Positions 56,051-64,000 of a DNA stretch of 64,000 nucleotides are shown in pieces; the first letter of the stretch is position 1, and every line of letters starts with the position of its first letter. This stretch comes from Aurantimonas marina (GTDB taxonomy: Bacteria > Pseudomonadota > Alphaproteobacteria > Rhizobiales > Rhizobiaceae): the NCBI RefSeq assembly GCF_017183135.1, contig NZ_JADDXW010000004.1:62001-126000 (forward strand), in the 5' to 3' direction. Below the pieces are notes generated by a model. The model searched no databases. It was not told the DNA's origin and saw only the letters and a list, made by a program, of their open reading frames with translations. A program made the position numbers and the translations under genes.

Positions 56051-56692
56051 TCAGGTATTCGCCTTCTTAAGAGCGTTGATATAGTTCTTCGGGAAGAGCA
56101 GCGGATTGACGGTCTCCAAGCCCAGATATTCGGCAATTTCATTGGTGTAGGCGCTGCAATTATAGAGCACGGCGTGCCAAACTGGACGGTTCGCCTTCAG
56201 GTAACGGATCTTGGCCGCAAGACCGCGATACTCCGCCTCAGTCAGGTCAATCCGGTAGTTCGCGGTCATGTAGGCGTTTTCGCTGTCGCCATCGCTGGCT
56301 CCGGTCTCGGAGGGGACAGGCAGAACATGGCCGATGGTATAGGGAATATTGCTTGTCGAGGCTGGCGCCAAGCCGGTGATCTCGGTCATGCTTGGAATCA
56401 GCACGCCGTTGGCATCGACCGGCACGCGGCCATTCTGGTCAAGCTTGCCAAATACCGCGAAGGTATGGCCATAGCTGAGCGCCGAACGGGCGCGGAATTC
56501 AACGAAATAAGGTTTCGCCCTATGAGCGACCACGCCGTCATCTGAGGGCGCATAAGCTGCCGGTGTCACGAGCGAGGATGCGGACGTCACCGGCGCGCCG
56601 GACGTCATCGTGTTGGAGCCGGTTGCCGAGCAGCCTGCGGCAGTTATGCCGAGCAAGGCGACAAAGGCAAATTTCAGAAGTGATGAAGCCAT
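56051..56692 (-). CDS. Lipoprotein of unknown function with His/Cys arrangement like permuted papain folds
   Basis: The 213 residues begin with a lipoprotein signal (FVALLGITAAGC, lipid Cys21). After a Ser/Thr/Ala-rich spacer comes a compact domain (about 60-210). His76 in LSYGHTFAVFG and Cys179 in VLYNCSAYTNEIAEYLGL appear in the order His then Cys, as in circularly permuted NlpC/P60-like or LRAT-like cysteine hydrolases. No other signature confirms this, and a structural protein is equally possible. No lysine-arginine cluster suggests an integral membrane role. Start 56692 is fixed by the signal peptide. Confidence 0.78.
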   Translation of the reverse strand: MASSLLKFAFVALLGITAAGCSATGSNTMTSGAPVTSASSLVTPAAYAPSDDGVVAHRAKPYFVEFRARSALSYGHTFAVFGKLDQNGRVPVDANGVLIPSMTEITGLAPASTSNIPYTIGHVLPVPSETGASDGDSENAYMTANYRIDLTEAEYRGLAAKIRYLKANRPVWHAVLYNCSAYTNEIAEYLGLETVNPLLFPKNYINALKKANT

Positions 56693-56792
56693 GGTCGGCC
56701 TTTCGAAATTGGAAAACCCGCCTTCGGGACGTATAGGCCGACGATAAATCGCCGCTGTCCCCACACGCGACGTTGTGTCAGCCAGAAAGGCG

Positions 56793-56826
56793 CTTGGGGG
56801 AAGCGTTATCCGACGCTTCCCCCAAG
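56793..56826 (-). terminator. Terminator after the 49-residue lipoprotein gene
   Basis: A perfect 14-bp stem (56793-56806 with 56813-56826) with a six-base loop begins about ten bases after the small gene's stop, followed on the minus strand by GCGCCTTTCT. It separates this gene from the larger lipoprotein gene downstream. Confidence 0.75.
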
Positions 56827-56835
56827 ATACAAGGA

Positions 56836-56985
56836 TCAACCCTTGGTGACGTAGGTCTGCTCTTCGACGACGACCGGAGCCGCGATCGGGGCCTTGCCCT
56901 TGCCCTTGCCGATGCCTTTGCCCATGCAACCGGCGAAGGTTGCGAGAGCGAAGACCGCGACCGATGCGATGACGATTTTCTTCAT
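56836..56985 (-). CDS. Very small lipoprotein (49 residues)
   Basis: This short gene encodes MKKIVIASVAVFALATF followed by the lipobox A-G-C (Cys20), then a Gly/Lys repeat (MGKGIGKGKGKAP) and a hydrophobic-acidic end (VVVEEQTYVTKG). Size and build resemble entericidin-like or other tiny envelope lipoproteins, without clear homology to a named family. A perfect terminator after the stop and a normal start support it as a real gene. The mature peptide would have only about 29 residues. Confidence 0.75.
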   Translation of the reverse strand: MKKIVIASVAVFALATFAGCMGKGIGKGKGKAPIAAPVVVEEQTYVTKG

Positions 56986-57363
56986 GATAACTACCTATCA
57001 GTCTCTGACGGTTTATGCCGCAGTTTAAGTTCCCGACGCTTATGCGGCCGGTGCGTCGGCAACCTGTTGTTTTTAGACGATAGGAGCAAGTGCGGAAAAG
57101 ACACAGCTGCTCCTGAACCTTTGATCTGGCGTGACCCTAAAGTTAACAGTGACTTGCACGTTTGACGTCAACGCTGATGGTTTCCCTGATATTCTCGGCG
57201 TTCCAGCGGACTTCACGCTCCCCAGCGTAGCTGCCAGATACTATGGCTATAGAGCCTCAACCTTCGTTAAATCGTGCAACGGAACGCGAGAAAGGCGACT
57301 ATCCGAGCTCGACGAGACGCGAAAACTCCCCCAGAGCGGCATCTGGGAGCTCATCGCGATGCC
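56986..57363. other. Intergenic region, partly AT-rich
   Basis: This 378-base gap lies between the small lipoprotein start and the 3' end of the next minus-strand gene. The half next to the lipoprotein should hold its promoter. On the minus strand GGAAC (57033-57029) and a CCGTC (57011-57007) resemble the -35 and -10 of the alphaproteobacterial general stress sigma factor EcfG, with imperfect -10 and spacing. A plus-strand open frame of 78 codons (57131-57367) has no ribosome site and unusual composition, and I do not call it. Confidence 0.45.
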
Positions 57364-57885
57364 TTAGAGTGCGGCGTCGGCGGTCACCGGACCGTTGATT
57401 ACGGCCTTTGCGTCCCGAACCGCGCGAATGTTCTGCTGAATTATTCGTGCTTGCTCCTCGCGCGCGAAAGCGGCGCCGTCGGCACCCGTCAAGACGTTGA
57501 TCTCGTCCTGCAGGCGTTGCCGCGTTGTCTCGCAATTGGCGTAGGCGAGGTAGGCGGCGGCGGTTTCGTCCTGCAAATCGACGGACGCCTTGACGCTTTC
57601 GTCGTAGTTGCAGAACGCGTCGGCGCGCAGCGCCTGATCAAGGGTCTCCGACGGCGGCCCAAACTGCTGTTCAATCGCTGCTTTTCGTATCGCATAGTCC
57701 GTCAAATAGGTCTTGCGAAGAGCCAACCGGCATTGCGCATAGACCAGTTCACCCGGCTGAATAAGAAGGCTGCGGCAGTGGGCGTCGTCCTCGGGCGCGG
57801 TCAATCGCAGCACATCGAGTTCATCGCCCCCGCTGACGCAGGCTGAGAGCGTGAACAATATCGCGATGGTCGCGGGAAGGCGCAT
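57364..57885 (-). CDS. Cysteine-containing lipoprotein of unknown function
   Basis: The 173 residues start with a lipoprotein signal (MRLPATIAILFTLSACVSGG, lipid Cys17). The rest is hydrophilic and probably helical, with three further cysteines (DAHCRSLL, YAQCRLAL, AFCNYDES) and a fourth in YANCETTRQRL, which could form two disulfides in the periplasm. I do not recognise the family. The start at 57885 is set by the lipobox; the frame continues upstream without a better start. Confidence 0.75.
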   Translation of the reverse strand: MRLPATIAILFTLSACVSGGDELDVLRLTAPEDDAHCRSLLIQPGELVYAQCRLALRKTYLTDYAIRKAAIEQQFGPPSETLDQALRADAFCNYDESVKASVDLQDETAAAYLAYANCETTRQRLQDEINVLTGADGAAFAREEQARIIQQNIRAVRDAKAVINGPVTADAAL

Positions 57886-58276
57886 GATTGGTGTCTTTCG
57901 CTCAGCGGACCGCATTGCGGAACTCATTGTCGACTTTTGCTGCATCGGGGCAGGCATAGCACAGCCATTGGCCCGTATCGAAACGGCCGCCGCCTGAGCT
58001 TTTCGGGCCACGAACCCCCCGAATTACCCTGTGAGGAGAAGAATTCCGGCTAAGGTGTGGCGAGATGGCGTTTTTGTGCTGCGTCGACCTTCTCTCTCGC
58101 TCTCCGCGGGGCAAGGCGGAACGTCGAATGACACGAGCGTCAGAGCCAGGATACGCCCGAAGCGCCGGACATCCTCCGCCCCCGCAGATTGTCATGGCTG
58201 CCATGCCATTGTGCGCCGCAGCAATCACACATAGCTTCCAATCCGGGAGGGCTGAAGATTTCGAAGGACCAGGATT
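57886..58276. other. Intergenic region between divergent exported-protein genes
   Basis: A gap of 391 bases separates the lipoprotein gene (minus) from the secreted-protein gene (plus). Both promoters should be here. I found no confident promoter, RNA structure or repeat, and the overlapping open frames are short and arginine-rich. Confidence 0.45.
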
Positions 58277-58624
58277 ATGAAGACCATTTTTGTTGCCGCA
58301 GCGCTCACCGTGGCAGCCCTTGGCGCTGCGCACGGTGCTGAGTTGAAGCCGCTGGCCGCCCAGAGCATCGAGCTCGGTCAGGTCACCGGCGCCGCTTACT
58401 ATACGGTCGAAGGCGACGAATTCCGAGTCGTTACGACACTCCAGGCGGGCGAGGCCGGAAGCGCCTTGCGTTTCGTCTCGATGCTCTCCGACGGTGAGGC
58501 TCTGACCATTCAGGTGCCCTCAAACCTTGGAAACCCCAGTACCGAGCTGGTCATCGAGCGGGCGGGCGACGCGGTGCGTGTGTCGCCAGCGGCGGATCTG
58601 CGCGCCTCGCTCGCGCTTCGCTGA
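58277..58624 (+). CDS. Small secreted protein of unknown function
   Basis: The 115-residue protein has a clear signal peptide (FVAAALTVAALGAAHGAEL, cleavage about residue 20). The mature 95 residues look all-beta, with alternating hydrophobic residues (AAYYTVEGDEFRVVTTL, LRFVSMLSDGEALTIQV, ELVIERAGDAVRVSP). No cysteine is present. I know of no named family; it may be a periplasmic or secreted beta-sandwich. A strong hairpin follows. Confidence 0.75.
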   Translation: MKTIFVAAALTVAALGAAHGAELKPLAAQSIELGQVTGAAYYTVEGDEFRVVTTLQAGEAGSALRFVSMLSDGEALTIQVPSNLGNPSTELVIERAGDAVRVSPAADLRASLALR

Positions 58625-58641
58625 TCCCCGCATACGACCAG

Positions 58642-58675
58642 GCGCCAAGGCCCGCCGAATTGCGGGCCTTGGCGC
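58642..58675 (+). terminator. Terminator hairpin after the small secreted protein gene
   Basis: A perfect 14-bp stem (58642-58655 with 58662-58675) has a six-base loop 18 bases after the stop. The downstream T content is low, so efficiency may depend on the stem. Confidence 0.7.
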
Positions 58676-58727
58676 TGTTCGCCGGCAGGCGCTTTGCGGC
58701 GTCGCGAAATGATGTCATCTTTTGCGG

Positions 58728-59381
58728 ATGACAACGGTCGATATTGCTCCCGCCGACGCACTGATCGTCGTCGACGTTCAGAATGATTTCTGTGCCGGCG
58801 GCGCGCTCGCGGTGCCGGATGGGGACGCCGTGGTGCCGTTGGTCAATCGTCTGGCCCGGCAATTCGGTGTCGTGGTCCTGACCCAGGACTGGCACACGCC
58901 CGACCATGCGTCTTTCGCGTCCACCCATAGCCGCGACCCGTTCCAGACGATCGGGCTGGCCTATGGTCCGCAGGTTCTGTGGCCTGACCACTGCGTCATG
59001 GGGACAAGGGGCGCGGCGTTCCATCCGCTCCTCGATGGGTCCGGCGCACAGATGATCGTACGGAAGGGCTTTCACCCGGCCGTCGATAGCTATTCCGCCT
59101 TTGTCGAAGCTGATCACGCCACCAAGACCGGCCTAGCGGGCTATCTCGCCGAACGCGCCGTCGAGCGCATCTTCGTCGTCGGGCTCGCCACCGACTTCTG
59201 TGTCGGTTGGACCGCTCTCGACGGGCGCGCAGCCGGGTTCGATGTTACCGTCATTGAGGACGCCTGCCGGGGGATCGATCTCGACGGCTCGCTCGAGCGC
59301 GCCTGGCGTGACATGGCAGCCGCCGGGGTGCGCCGGTGCGGCTCGCAAGAGCTTGCATTTTCCGGCGCCCTCCAGGACTGA
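58728..59381 (+). CDS. pncA: Nicotinamidase
   Basis: It hydrolyses nicotinamide to nicotinate in NAD salvage. The 217 residues contain the isochorismatase-like triad: aspartate in VVDVQNDFCAGGAL, lysine in IVRKGFHP and cysteine in GLATDFCVGWTALDG. The metal-binding D-x-H-x-x-H is seen as QDWHTPDHASF. The ATG at 58728 is used; a TTG two codons upstream is possible. The RraA-like gene begins 67 bases later. Confidence 0.94.
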   Translation: MTTVDIAPADALIVVDVQNDFCAGGALAVPDGDAVVPLVNRLARQFGVVVLTQDWHTPDHASFASTHSRDPFQTIGLAYGPQVLWPDHCVMGTRGAAFHPLLDGSGAQMIVRKGFHPAVDSYSAFVEADHATKTGLAGYLAERAVERIFVVGLATDFCVGWTALDGRAAGFDVTVIEDACRGIDLDGSLERAWRDMAAAGVRRCGSQELAFSGALQD

Positions 59382-59448
59382 GCCGCATTGACGCCGCTTC
59401 GGCCGGTGCTATCCCACATTTGCAATCGATTCACGGAGAGGCAGAGAC

Positions 59449-60147
59449 TTGAGCGACTCATCGGCCATCGCGGCATTTCGGTCGGTTACGACCGCGACCA
59501 TCACGACTATTCTCCTCAAACGAGGACTGCGAAATGTCTGGATGCGCGGACTCGTGCCCCTCGCGCCCGGGCAGGAAAGGCTCGTCGGTCGTGCCTTCAC
59601 CCTGCGCTTTGTGCCAGCGAGAGAAGATCTCGCGACACCCGAATCCTGGTCTTCCCCGACCTCGACCCGTGCCGCCATCGAAGCCATGCCCGAGGGCTGT
59701 ATCGCGGTCGTCGACGCGATGGGCGTGACCGATGCAGGGATCTTCGGCGACATTTTGTGCGCTCGCATGGGCAAGCGTGGCGTTACAGCCCTCGTCACCG
59801 ACGGGGTGGTGCGTGACGTGGCCGGTGTGATGGGAACGCGATTGCCGGTCTGGTGTGCCGGCGTGGCGGCCCCGCCCTCTGTGGCAGGACTCACCTTCGT
59901 CGGCTGGCAGGAACCGGTCGGCTGCGGGGGTGTCGCGATCTTTCCGGACGATCTGATCGTCGTCGACGACGATGGGGCAGTCGTCATTCCCGCCGCGATC
60001 GTCGAGGAGGTGAAGGATGCCTGTCTCGAACAGGAGCGCCTGGAAGCCTGGCTCATGTCCGAGGTGGACAAGGGCGTTCCGCTGCCGGGTCTGTATCCGC
60101 CCAACGCCGAGACGCGCGCGCGCTACGAGAAAAGCCGGGGCAGTTGA
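59449..60147 (+). CDS. RraA-like / HMG aldolase family protein
   Basis: The 232 residues have the RraA fold. The catalytic-site region [40 protein letters not shown] retains the G-D...R-D residues that bind metal and substrate in 4-hydroxy-4-methyl-2-oxoglutarate/oxaloacetate aldolases, so an aldolase or decarboxylase is more likely than an RNase E inhibitor. The C-terminal part ([17 protein letters not shown]) is typical of the longer, catabolic branch. The start is TTG at 59449. No pathway genes are adjacent. Confidence 0.85.
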   Translation: MSDSSAIAAFRSVTTATITTILLKRGLRNVWMRGLVPLAPGQERLVGRAFTLRFVPAREDLATPESWSSPTSTRAAIEAMPEGCIAVVDAMGVTDAGIFGDILCARMGKRGVTALVTDGVVRDVAGVMGTRLPVWCAGVAAPPSVAGLTFVGWQEPVGCGGVAIFPDDLIVVDDDGAVVIPAAIVEEVKDACLEQERLEAWLMSEVDKGVPLPGLYPPNAETRARYEKSRGS

Positions 60148-60236
60148 ACCTCGTCCCGGTTGGGCCGAATCGCCGCGCCCGGCGGTCTGCTCATCAAGGA
60201 ACCAGATCGACGGCCCGTTGCCGAAAGGAGCTGAAC

Positions 60237-60644
60237 ATGGATGCCAAGCCCTATCCCGTGACACGAACCGACGCCGAGTGGCGTGACATGCTGACGCCGG
60301 AACAATATGCGGTGATGCGAGGCCACGGCACCGAGAGGCCAGGAAGTTGTGCGCTGCTCGACGAGAAGCGGGCAGGGACGTTCACCTGCGCCGGATGCGG
60401 CCAGCCGCTGTTCGTGGCCGGTCGGAAATTCGAGAGTGGTACCGGCTGGCCGAGTTTCGATACGCCGGTGGACGGCGCCGTGGAAACCACGGATGACCAC
60501 AGCCACGGCATGGTTCGCACCGAATGTCATTGCAGCCGCTGCGGCAGTCATCTTGGCCACGTGTTTCCAGATGGTCCGCCGCCGACCGGGTTACGCTACT
60601 GCATCAATGGCGTCGCCATGGATTTCGAGCCGGCGGGCGAGTAG
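60237..60644 (+). CDS. msrB: Peptide-methionine (R)-S-oxide reductase MsrB
   Basis: The 135-residue repair enzyme reduces methionine-R-sulfoxide. It has the two zinc C-x-x-C pairs (FTCAGCGQ and [14 protein letters not shown]), [12 protein letters not shown] and the catalytic cysteine in [12 protein letters not shown]. The ATG at 60237 has AAGGAG upstream. No signal peptide is present, so it acts in the cytosol. Confidence 0.95.
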   Translation: MDAKPYPVTRTDAEWRDMLTPEQYAVMRGHGTERPGSCALLDEKRAGTFTCAGCGQPLFVAGRKFESGTGWPSFDTPVDGAVETTDDHSHGMVRTECHCSRCGSHLGHVFPDGPPPTGLRYCINGVAMDFEPAGE

Positions 60645-60910
60645 GCGCGCTCGGGAAAAATCGCTAAAGGGGAATCGATGTCGATTTCCGGCGCGATCCA
60701 CTGCGATTCACGAAGTCATCCGGCAGATTCGCACGGTTTTTTCGGTGAGGCGGCGAAAGCGCGAGGCGGTCGCGGTCTTTCCTCCGCCAGAGGGAACATT
60801 TCCATGCAATTGTTCGGTTCGCGCCGGATCGAAGGCCGGACGCCTTGAATTCGTCCATGATCTGCGGTCAAGAGCCATGGGAAGGAGCGCAATCGTGAGG
60901 GGTCGCAGCA

Positions 60911-62053
60911 TTGTTCGTTGACGCACGTCTTTCGGCGATCATCGGCGCCCTGCTGCTGGCGAGCGTTCCGGGGGCGGCGCAGGACATCCCGATACCTTCG
61001 TTGCTCGACCGAAGCGTGGGCGGGCTCTTCAACGGAGGCGAACCACGCGAGCCCGGCGGGTACGTCTCCCCTTCGGCGACGGAACTGATCCCCGATTCCC
61101 GCGATGTCGGCGCCGCGCCGCAAGGGTCGCTACGCCGCTTCGAACCGATCGCCCTGCCATCATCCCTGGGGCGGCCAAGCGCGCCCGCCATCAGCCTTCC
61201 TGGACTGCCGGCCTATGCTCCGCAGAATATGCCGAGCAAGGACGTGATCACGCCTCGCGCGCCCCTGATTCTCGAGGCGCGGCTGACTAAGGACAGCGAG
61301 ACGATCCCGAACGGACTGATCTGGCGGCTGTTCTCGGCGATCCCGGCGCTCGACGGCAGACCGACGCTCATCGCGTCGTCGCAAAGCAGTATCGCTAATT
61401 TCGAAGTCCCGGCCGGCTCATATATCTTGCATGTCGGATTCGGCCGGGCCGGCATCATCAAGCGGATCGAGTTTTCCGGCGTCAGGACGCGTGAAACCGT
61501 CGTGCTCGGGGCGGGCGGGCTCAAGCTCGAGGCGATTGCCGCCGATGGATCGGCGATCGATCCGAAAAAGCTGAAATTCGACGTGTATACCGATGCGGAG
61601 GACGATTCCGATCGCGACCTCGTCGCCAGCGACGTTCCGCCCGACAAGGTGCTGCGGCTGAACGCCGATACCTACCATGTCGTATCCAGCTACGGATCGG
61701 TCAATGCTTCCGTTCGTGCCGACATCAGGGTGGAACCGGGAAAAATCACTGAGGCAAGACTGCAGCATCGGGCGGCGCTGCTGACGATGAAGCTGGTGCG
61801 CGAACAAGGCGGTGAGGCGATTGCCGATACCGCCTGGTCGATCACCACCGCCTCCGGCGACGTCGTGCGCGAGAGCGTCGGCGCCTTCCCGTCGATGGTG
61901 CTTGCAGCGGGCGACTATGTGATCGTGGCCAAGAATCGCGACAAGGTCTATCAGCGACAATTCGAGGTCCGTGCCGGCGAGAATACCGACGTGGAGGTTC
62001 TGGCCTCGGAAGTGGCGGCGGTCGTCGATCCGTCCGTGGGTTCGGGCGACTGA
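60911..62053 (+). CDS. Secreted protein with three tandem beta-type repeats, unknown function
   Basis: The 380 residues begin with a signal peptide (SAIIGALLLASVPGAAQ), then about 90 Pro/Ser-rich residues. Three repeats of about 80 residues follow (about 118-199, 203-288, 289-367). Each starts with a strand like LILEARL, LKLEAIA or LTMKLVR and ends with a unit of the form A-G/D-x-Y followed by R-x-x-F/I-x-V-x-x-G-x-x-T (PAGSYILHV, NADTYHVVS, AAGDYVIVA). This suggests a periplasmic or secreted string of immunoglobulin-like domains. The start is TTG; a GGGG ribosome site lies seven to ten bases upstream. No family name known to me fits. Confidence 0.75.
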   Translation: MFVDARLSAIIGALLLASVPGAAQDIPIPSLLDRSVGGLFNGGEPREPGGYVSPSATELIPDSRDVGAAPQGSLRRFEPIALPSSLGRPSAPAISLPGLPAYAPQNMPSKDVITPRAPLILEARLTKDSETIPNGLIWRLFSAIPALDGRPTLIASSQSSIANFEVPAGSYILHVGFGRAGIIKRIEFSGVRTRETVVLGAGGLKLEAIAADGSAIDPKKLKFDVYTDAEDDSDRDLVASDVPPDKVLRLNADTYHVVSSYGSVNASVRADIRVEPGKITEARLQHRAALLTMKLVREQGGEAIADTAWSITTASGDVVRESVGAFPSMVLAAGDYVIVAKNRDKVYQRQFEVRAGENTDVEVLASEVAAVVDPSVGSGD

Positions 62054-62137
62054 ACTCCGACTATTATAATTGGCGGGCAACGAAGCGTCCCGATATCCCG
62101 TGACCGTTCCACCTGATCGCTACCGAAAGATGGCCAC

Positions 62138-62722
62138 TTGACCGACTCGTTTACGCTCCTGTCCACGCGCCGTTCCATTCCCATTCCGATGCTGGCTGCG
62201 CCCGCGCCGGAGGGGGCGGACCTGGACGCGATTCTATCCGCCGCCGTGCGCGTGCCCGACCATGGCAAGCTCGCGCCCTGGCGCTTCATCCTCTATCGTG
62301 GCGAAGCGGCCGAGCGGATCGGCGCCGCGCTCGCCGCGCTGGTCGAGCGACGCGAGGGGGGGCCGTTGTCCGAGACGCGGCGGCGGGTCGAAGCCACCCG
62401 CTTCAGCCGCAGTCCATTGGTGATCGCCGTCGTTTCGACCGCGAAAGAGCATGTGAAGATCCCGATATGGGAGCAGGTGCTGTCCGGCGGCGCGGCGGCG
62501 ATGAATCTTGCCAACGCTGTTCACGCCAAGGGTTACGCCGCCAATTGGGTGACGGAATGGGTCGCCTATGACGAGCAGGCGAAGGCTATCCTCGGCATTC
62601 GGCGGGACGAGAAGGTCGTCGGCTTCATCCATGTTGGCACGCCGCAGGAACCGCCGTCGGAGCGTCCGCGCCCTGCATTGGCCGACGTCGTCAGCGAAGC
62701 GCGCGCCCCGGGTGACGGGTGA
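62138..62722 (+). CDS. Nitroreductase family protein
   Basis: This 194-residue FMN enzyme resembles the small YdjA-type nitroreductases: LLSTRRSIPIPML for the phosphate-binding start, PDHGKLAPWRFILY, and GGAAAMNLANAVHAKGYAANWVTEW in the dimer/FMN region. It probably reduces quinone-like or nitro compounds with NAD(P)H. The start is TTG at 62138. Its stop overlaps the next start (TGATG), so the two flavin-linked genes are coupled. Confidence 0.9.
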   Translation: MTDSFTLLSTRRSIPIPMLAAPAPEGADLDAILSAAVRVPDHGKLAPWRFILYRGEAAERIGAALAALVERREGGPLSETRRRVEATRFSRSPLVIAVVSTAKEHVKIPIWEQVLSGGAAAMNLANAVHAKGYAANWVTEWVAYDEQAKAILGIRRDEKVVGFIHVGTPQEPPSERPRPALADVVSEARAPGDG

Positions 62723-63345
62723 TGCTGTTCTACACGACCGATCGGAACGATCACGGCCTGTCTCATGACCCGTTCAAGGCGATCGTCGCGCCGCGGCCGA
62801 TCGGCTGGATCTCGACGCGGGCCAAGGACGGTTCGGTCAATCTCGCGCCCTACAGTTTCTTCAACGCGATCAGCGATCGGCCGAAGCTCGTCATGTTTTC
62901 CTCGGTTGGCATGAAGGATTCCGCCAGTTTCGCAATCGAAACCGGCGAGTTCGTCGCCAATCTCGCGACGCGTCAACTGGCCACGCAGATGAACCAGACG
63001 TCCGCGGTGGCCGAGCGCGGAACCAGCGAGTTCGGTTTTTCGGGCTTGACCGAAGCGCCGTCGAGGCTGGTTGCCGCCCCCCGTGTCGCCGAAAGCCCGG
63101 CGGCGCTGGAGTGCCGCGTGACCCATTCGTTCCGGCCGACCGGACTGAACGGGGAACCGTCGGAGAACGTCGTTGTGATCGGCCAGGTAGTCGGGATTCA
63201 CATCGACGAGGCGATTCTCAAGGACGGCGTGATCGACATGGCCCTCGCGGCGCCGCTCTCCCGACTCGGCTATCTCGACTATGCGGTGGCCGATCAGGTT
63301 TTCCAGATGGCGCGGCCCCGAAGCCCCGACGGCGGCGAGGTTTAG
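62722..63345 (+). CDS. Flavin reductase-like FMN-binding protein
   Basis: The 207 residues show the flavin-reductase-domain start MLFYTTDRNDHGLSHDPFKAIVAPRPIGWIST, LAPYSFFNAISDRPKLVMFS and the SFAIETGEFVANL segment. The family binds FMN in a split beta barrel and either supplies reduced flavin or acts as an oxidoreductase. The overlap with the nitroreductase gene suggests a joint redox task. A GTG one codon upstream is an alternative start. Confidence 0.9.
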   Translation: MLFYTTDRNDHGLSHDPFKAIVAPRPIGWISTRAKDGSVNLAPYSFFNAISDRPKLVMFSSVGMKDSASFAIETGEFVANLATRQLATQMNQTSAVAERGTSEFGFSGLTEAPSRLVAAPRVAESPAALECRVTHSFRPTGLNGEPSENVVVIGQVVGIHIDEAILKDGVIDMALAAPLSRLGYLDYAVADQVFQMARPRSPDGGEV

Positions 63346-63454
63346 ATGCCCCCGCGACAGCTTGAGCCGGGACGAGTCGCTATGGTGAACGAAACCTAAA
63401 CCTTTGCTGGCCAGTATCGACCGTGAAGTCGGTAGCGGAAGAGGTCGCGTTTCC

Positions 63455-64000
63455 CATGATCGTCCAGCGGTTCGTCAAATGGTGCGAGACGGCCAACAGC
63501 GCCCAGCGCGCGGAGGGCGCGACAATTCTTGCGCGCGCCTTCGTCGAGGGTCGCATCACGCCCGAGGAGCAGTCCGGGGCCGAGGCGGCCTTGACCCTTA
63601 TGCTCGACGATCCATCGCCGAAGGTCCGTCTGGCGCTCGCTGAGGGTCTTGCCGATGACAGTCGGGTTCCCCGCCCGGTGCTCCTCAGCCTCTGCGAGGA
63701 CAGTCCGGCGATCGCCGGCGTCGTCGCCAGCCGTTCTCCGGCGCTGCGTGACGACGAGCTGATCGACCTGGCGGCAAGCGGTCCCGCCGAGTTGCGCACT
63801 GCGATCGCCGCCCGGCGCAGGGTGTCGACGCGCGTTGCGGCGGCGATCGCCGAGGTGGCGGAACCGGGCAGTTGTATAACGCTGCTCGAGAACCAAGCTG
63901 CCGCGATCGCCGGCGTAAGCTTCCGGCGAATTGCCGAACGGCATGGCGCCAATGCGTCGGTACGCGGTGCGCTGCTCGATCGTTCCGATTTGCCGGCGAC
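63455..64000 (+). CDS. DUF2336 domain protein, N-terminal part
   Basis: The gene runs off the window; 182 codons are visible. Helical repeats rich in Ala, Leu and Arg (QRAEGATILARAFVEG, SPKVRLALAEGLADD, SPALRDDELIDLAASG, ELRTAIAARRRVSTRVAAA) are typical of DUF2336, a HEAT-like alphaproteobacterial family of unknown function. The ATG at 63455 has GAAGAGG upstream; an in-frame GTG at 63422 would add eleven residues. Confidence 0.82.

Noticed and set aside
57131-57367. A 78-codon plus-strand open frame in the gap before the four-cysteine lipoprotein gene.
   Set aside because: It starts with GTG, has no Shine-Dalgarno, differs in composition from neighbours and has no recognisable features.

Overview
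The window is about 64 kb of GC-rich, densely coding bacterial chromosome. Gene order and product types point to an alphaproteobacterium of the Hyphomicrobiales (Rhizobiales). Three markers support this: the run dusB/nifR3-ntrB-ntrC-ntrY-ntrX-trkA-hfq-hflX behind a fused ispDF, a pyruvate dehydrogenase operon whose E1-beta subunit carries its own lipoyl domain, and the group NifU-like/folE/hisI/patatin/CBS. An Aurantimonadaceae-like marine relative is a guess. I see no tRNA, rRNA, CRISPR array, prophage or insertion sequence. Most of the window is core genome, with transporter and catabolic genes between 39 and 56 kb.

Layout. 0-4 kb: the tail of a VOC protein, kdsA, eno, a formate/nitrite-type channel and ftsB. 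4-12.8 kb: the pdh operon (pdhA, pdhB, an SRPBCC gene, pdhC, an SGNH hydrolase gene, lpdA), a small stress membrane protein, lipA and a COQ10/RatA-like gene. Lipoate synthesis therefore sits beside the lipoate-dependent complex. 12.7-25.3 kb: cinA-type amidohydrolase and ispDF on the minus strand, diverging from the nitrogen two-component cluster, trkA, hfq and hflX. 25.4-37 kb: a DEAD-box helicase, a frameshifted alpha/beta hydrolase, an exported protein, parE, a double-PilZ protein, an orphan terminator that may end a small RNA, a rhomboid protease, a CBS protein, a patatin, hisI, folE, a NifU-like protein, yidD and a LysM protein. 37-44 kb: thrS and a branched-chain-amino-acid-type ABC importer with a fused permease.

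44-56 kb: a TRAP transporter of unknown substrate, a glutaryl-CoA-dehydrogenase-like gene, and what reads as a complete malonate system: divergent GntR regulator, TRAP importer (matPQM), malonyl-CoA decarboxylase (matA) and malonyl-CoA synthetase (matB). Malonate would be imported, activated to malonyl-CoA and decarboxylated to acetyl-CoA. A GTATAC-centred palindrome lies between matR and matP. 56-64 kb: a group of small exported proteins and lipoproteins, pncA, an RraA-like gene, msrB, a secreted protein built of three repeats, a nitroreductase, a flavin reductase and the start of a DUF2336 protein.

Points worth most attention: the orphan terminator and possible small RNA near 31.7 kb, the double frameshift in the hydrolase at 27.1-27.9 kb, strong hairpins between the binding-protein and permease genes of all three importer operons, the regulatory geometry of the malonate cluster, a NifU-like protein lacking the third cysteine, and the unrecognised exported proteins after 56 kb.
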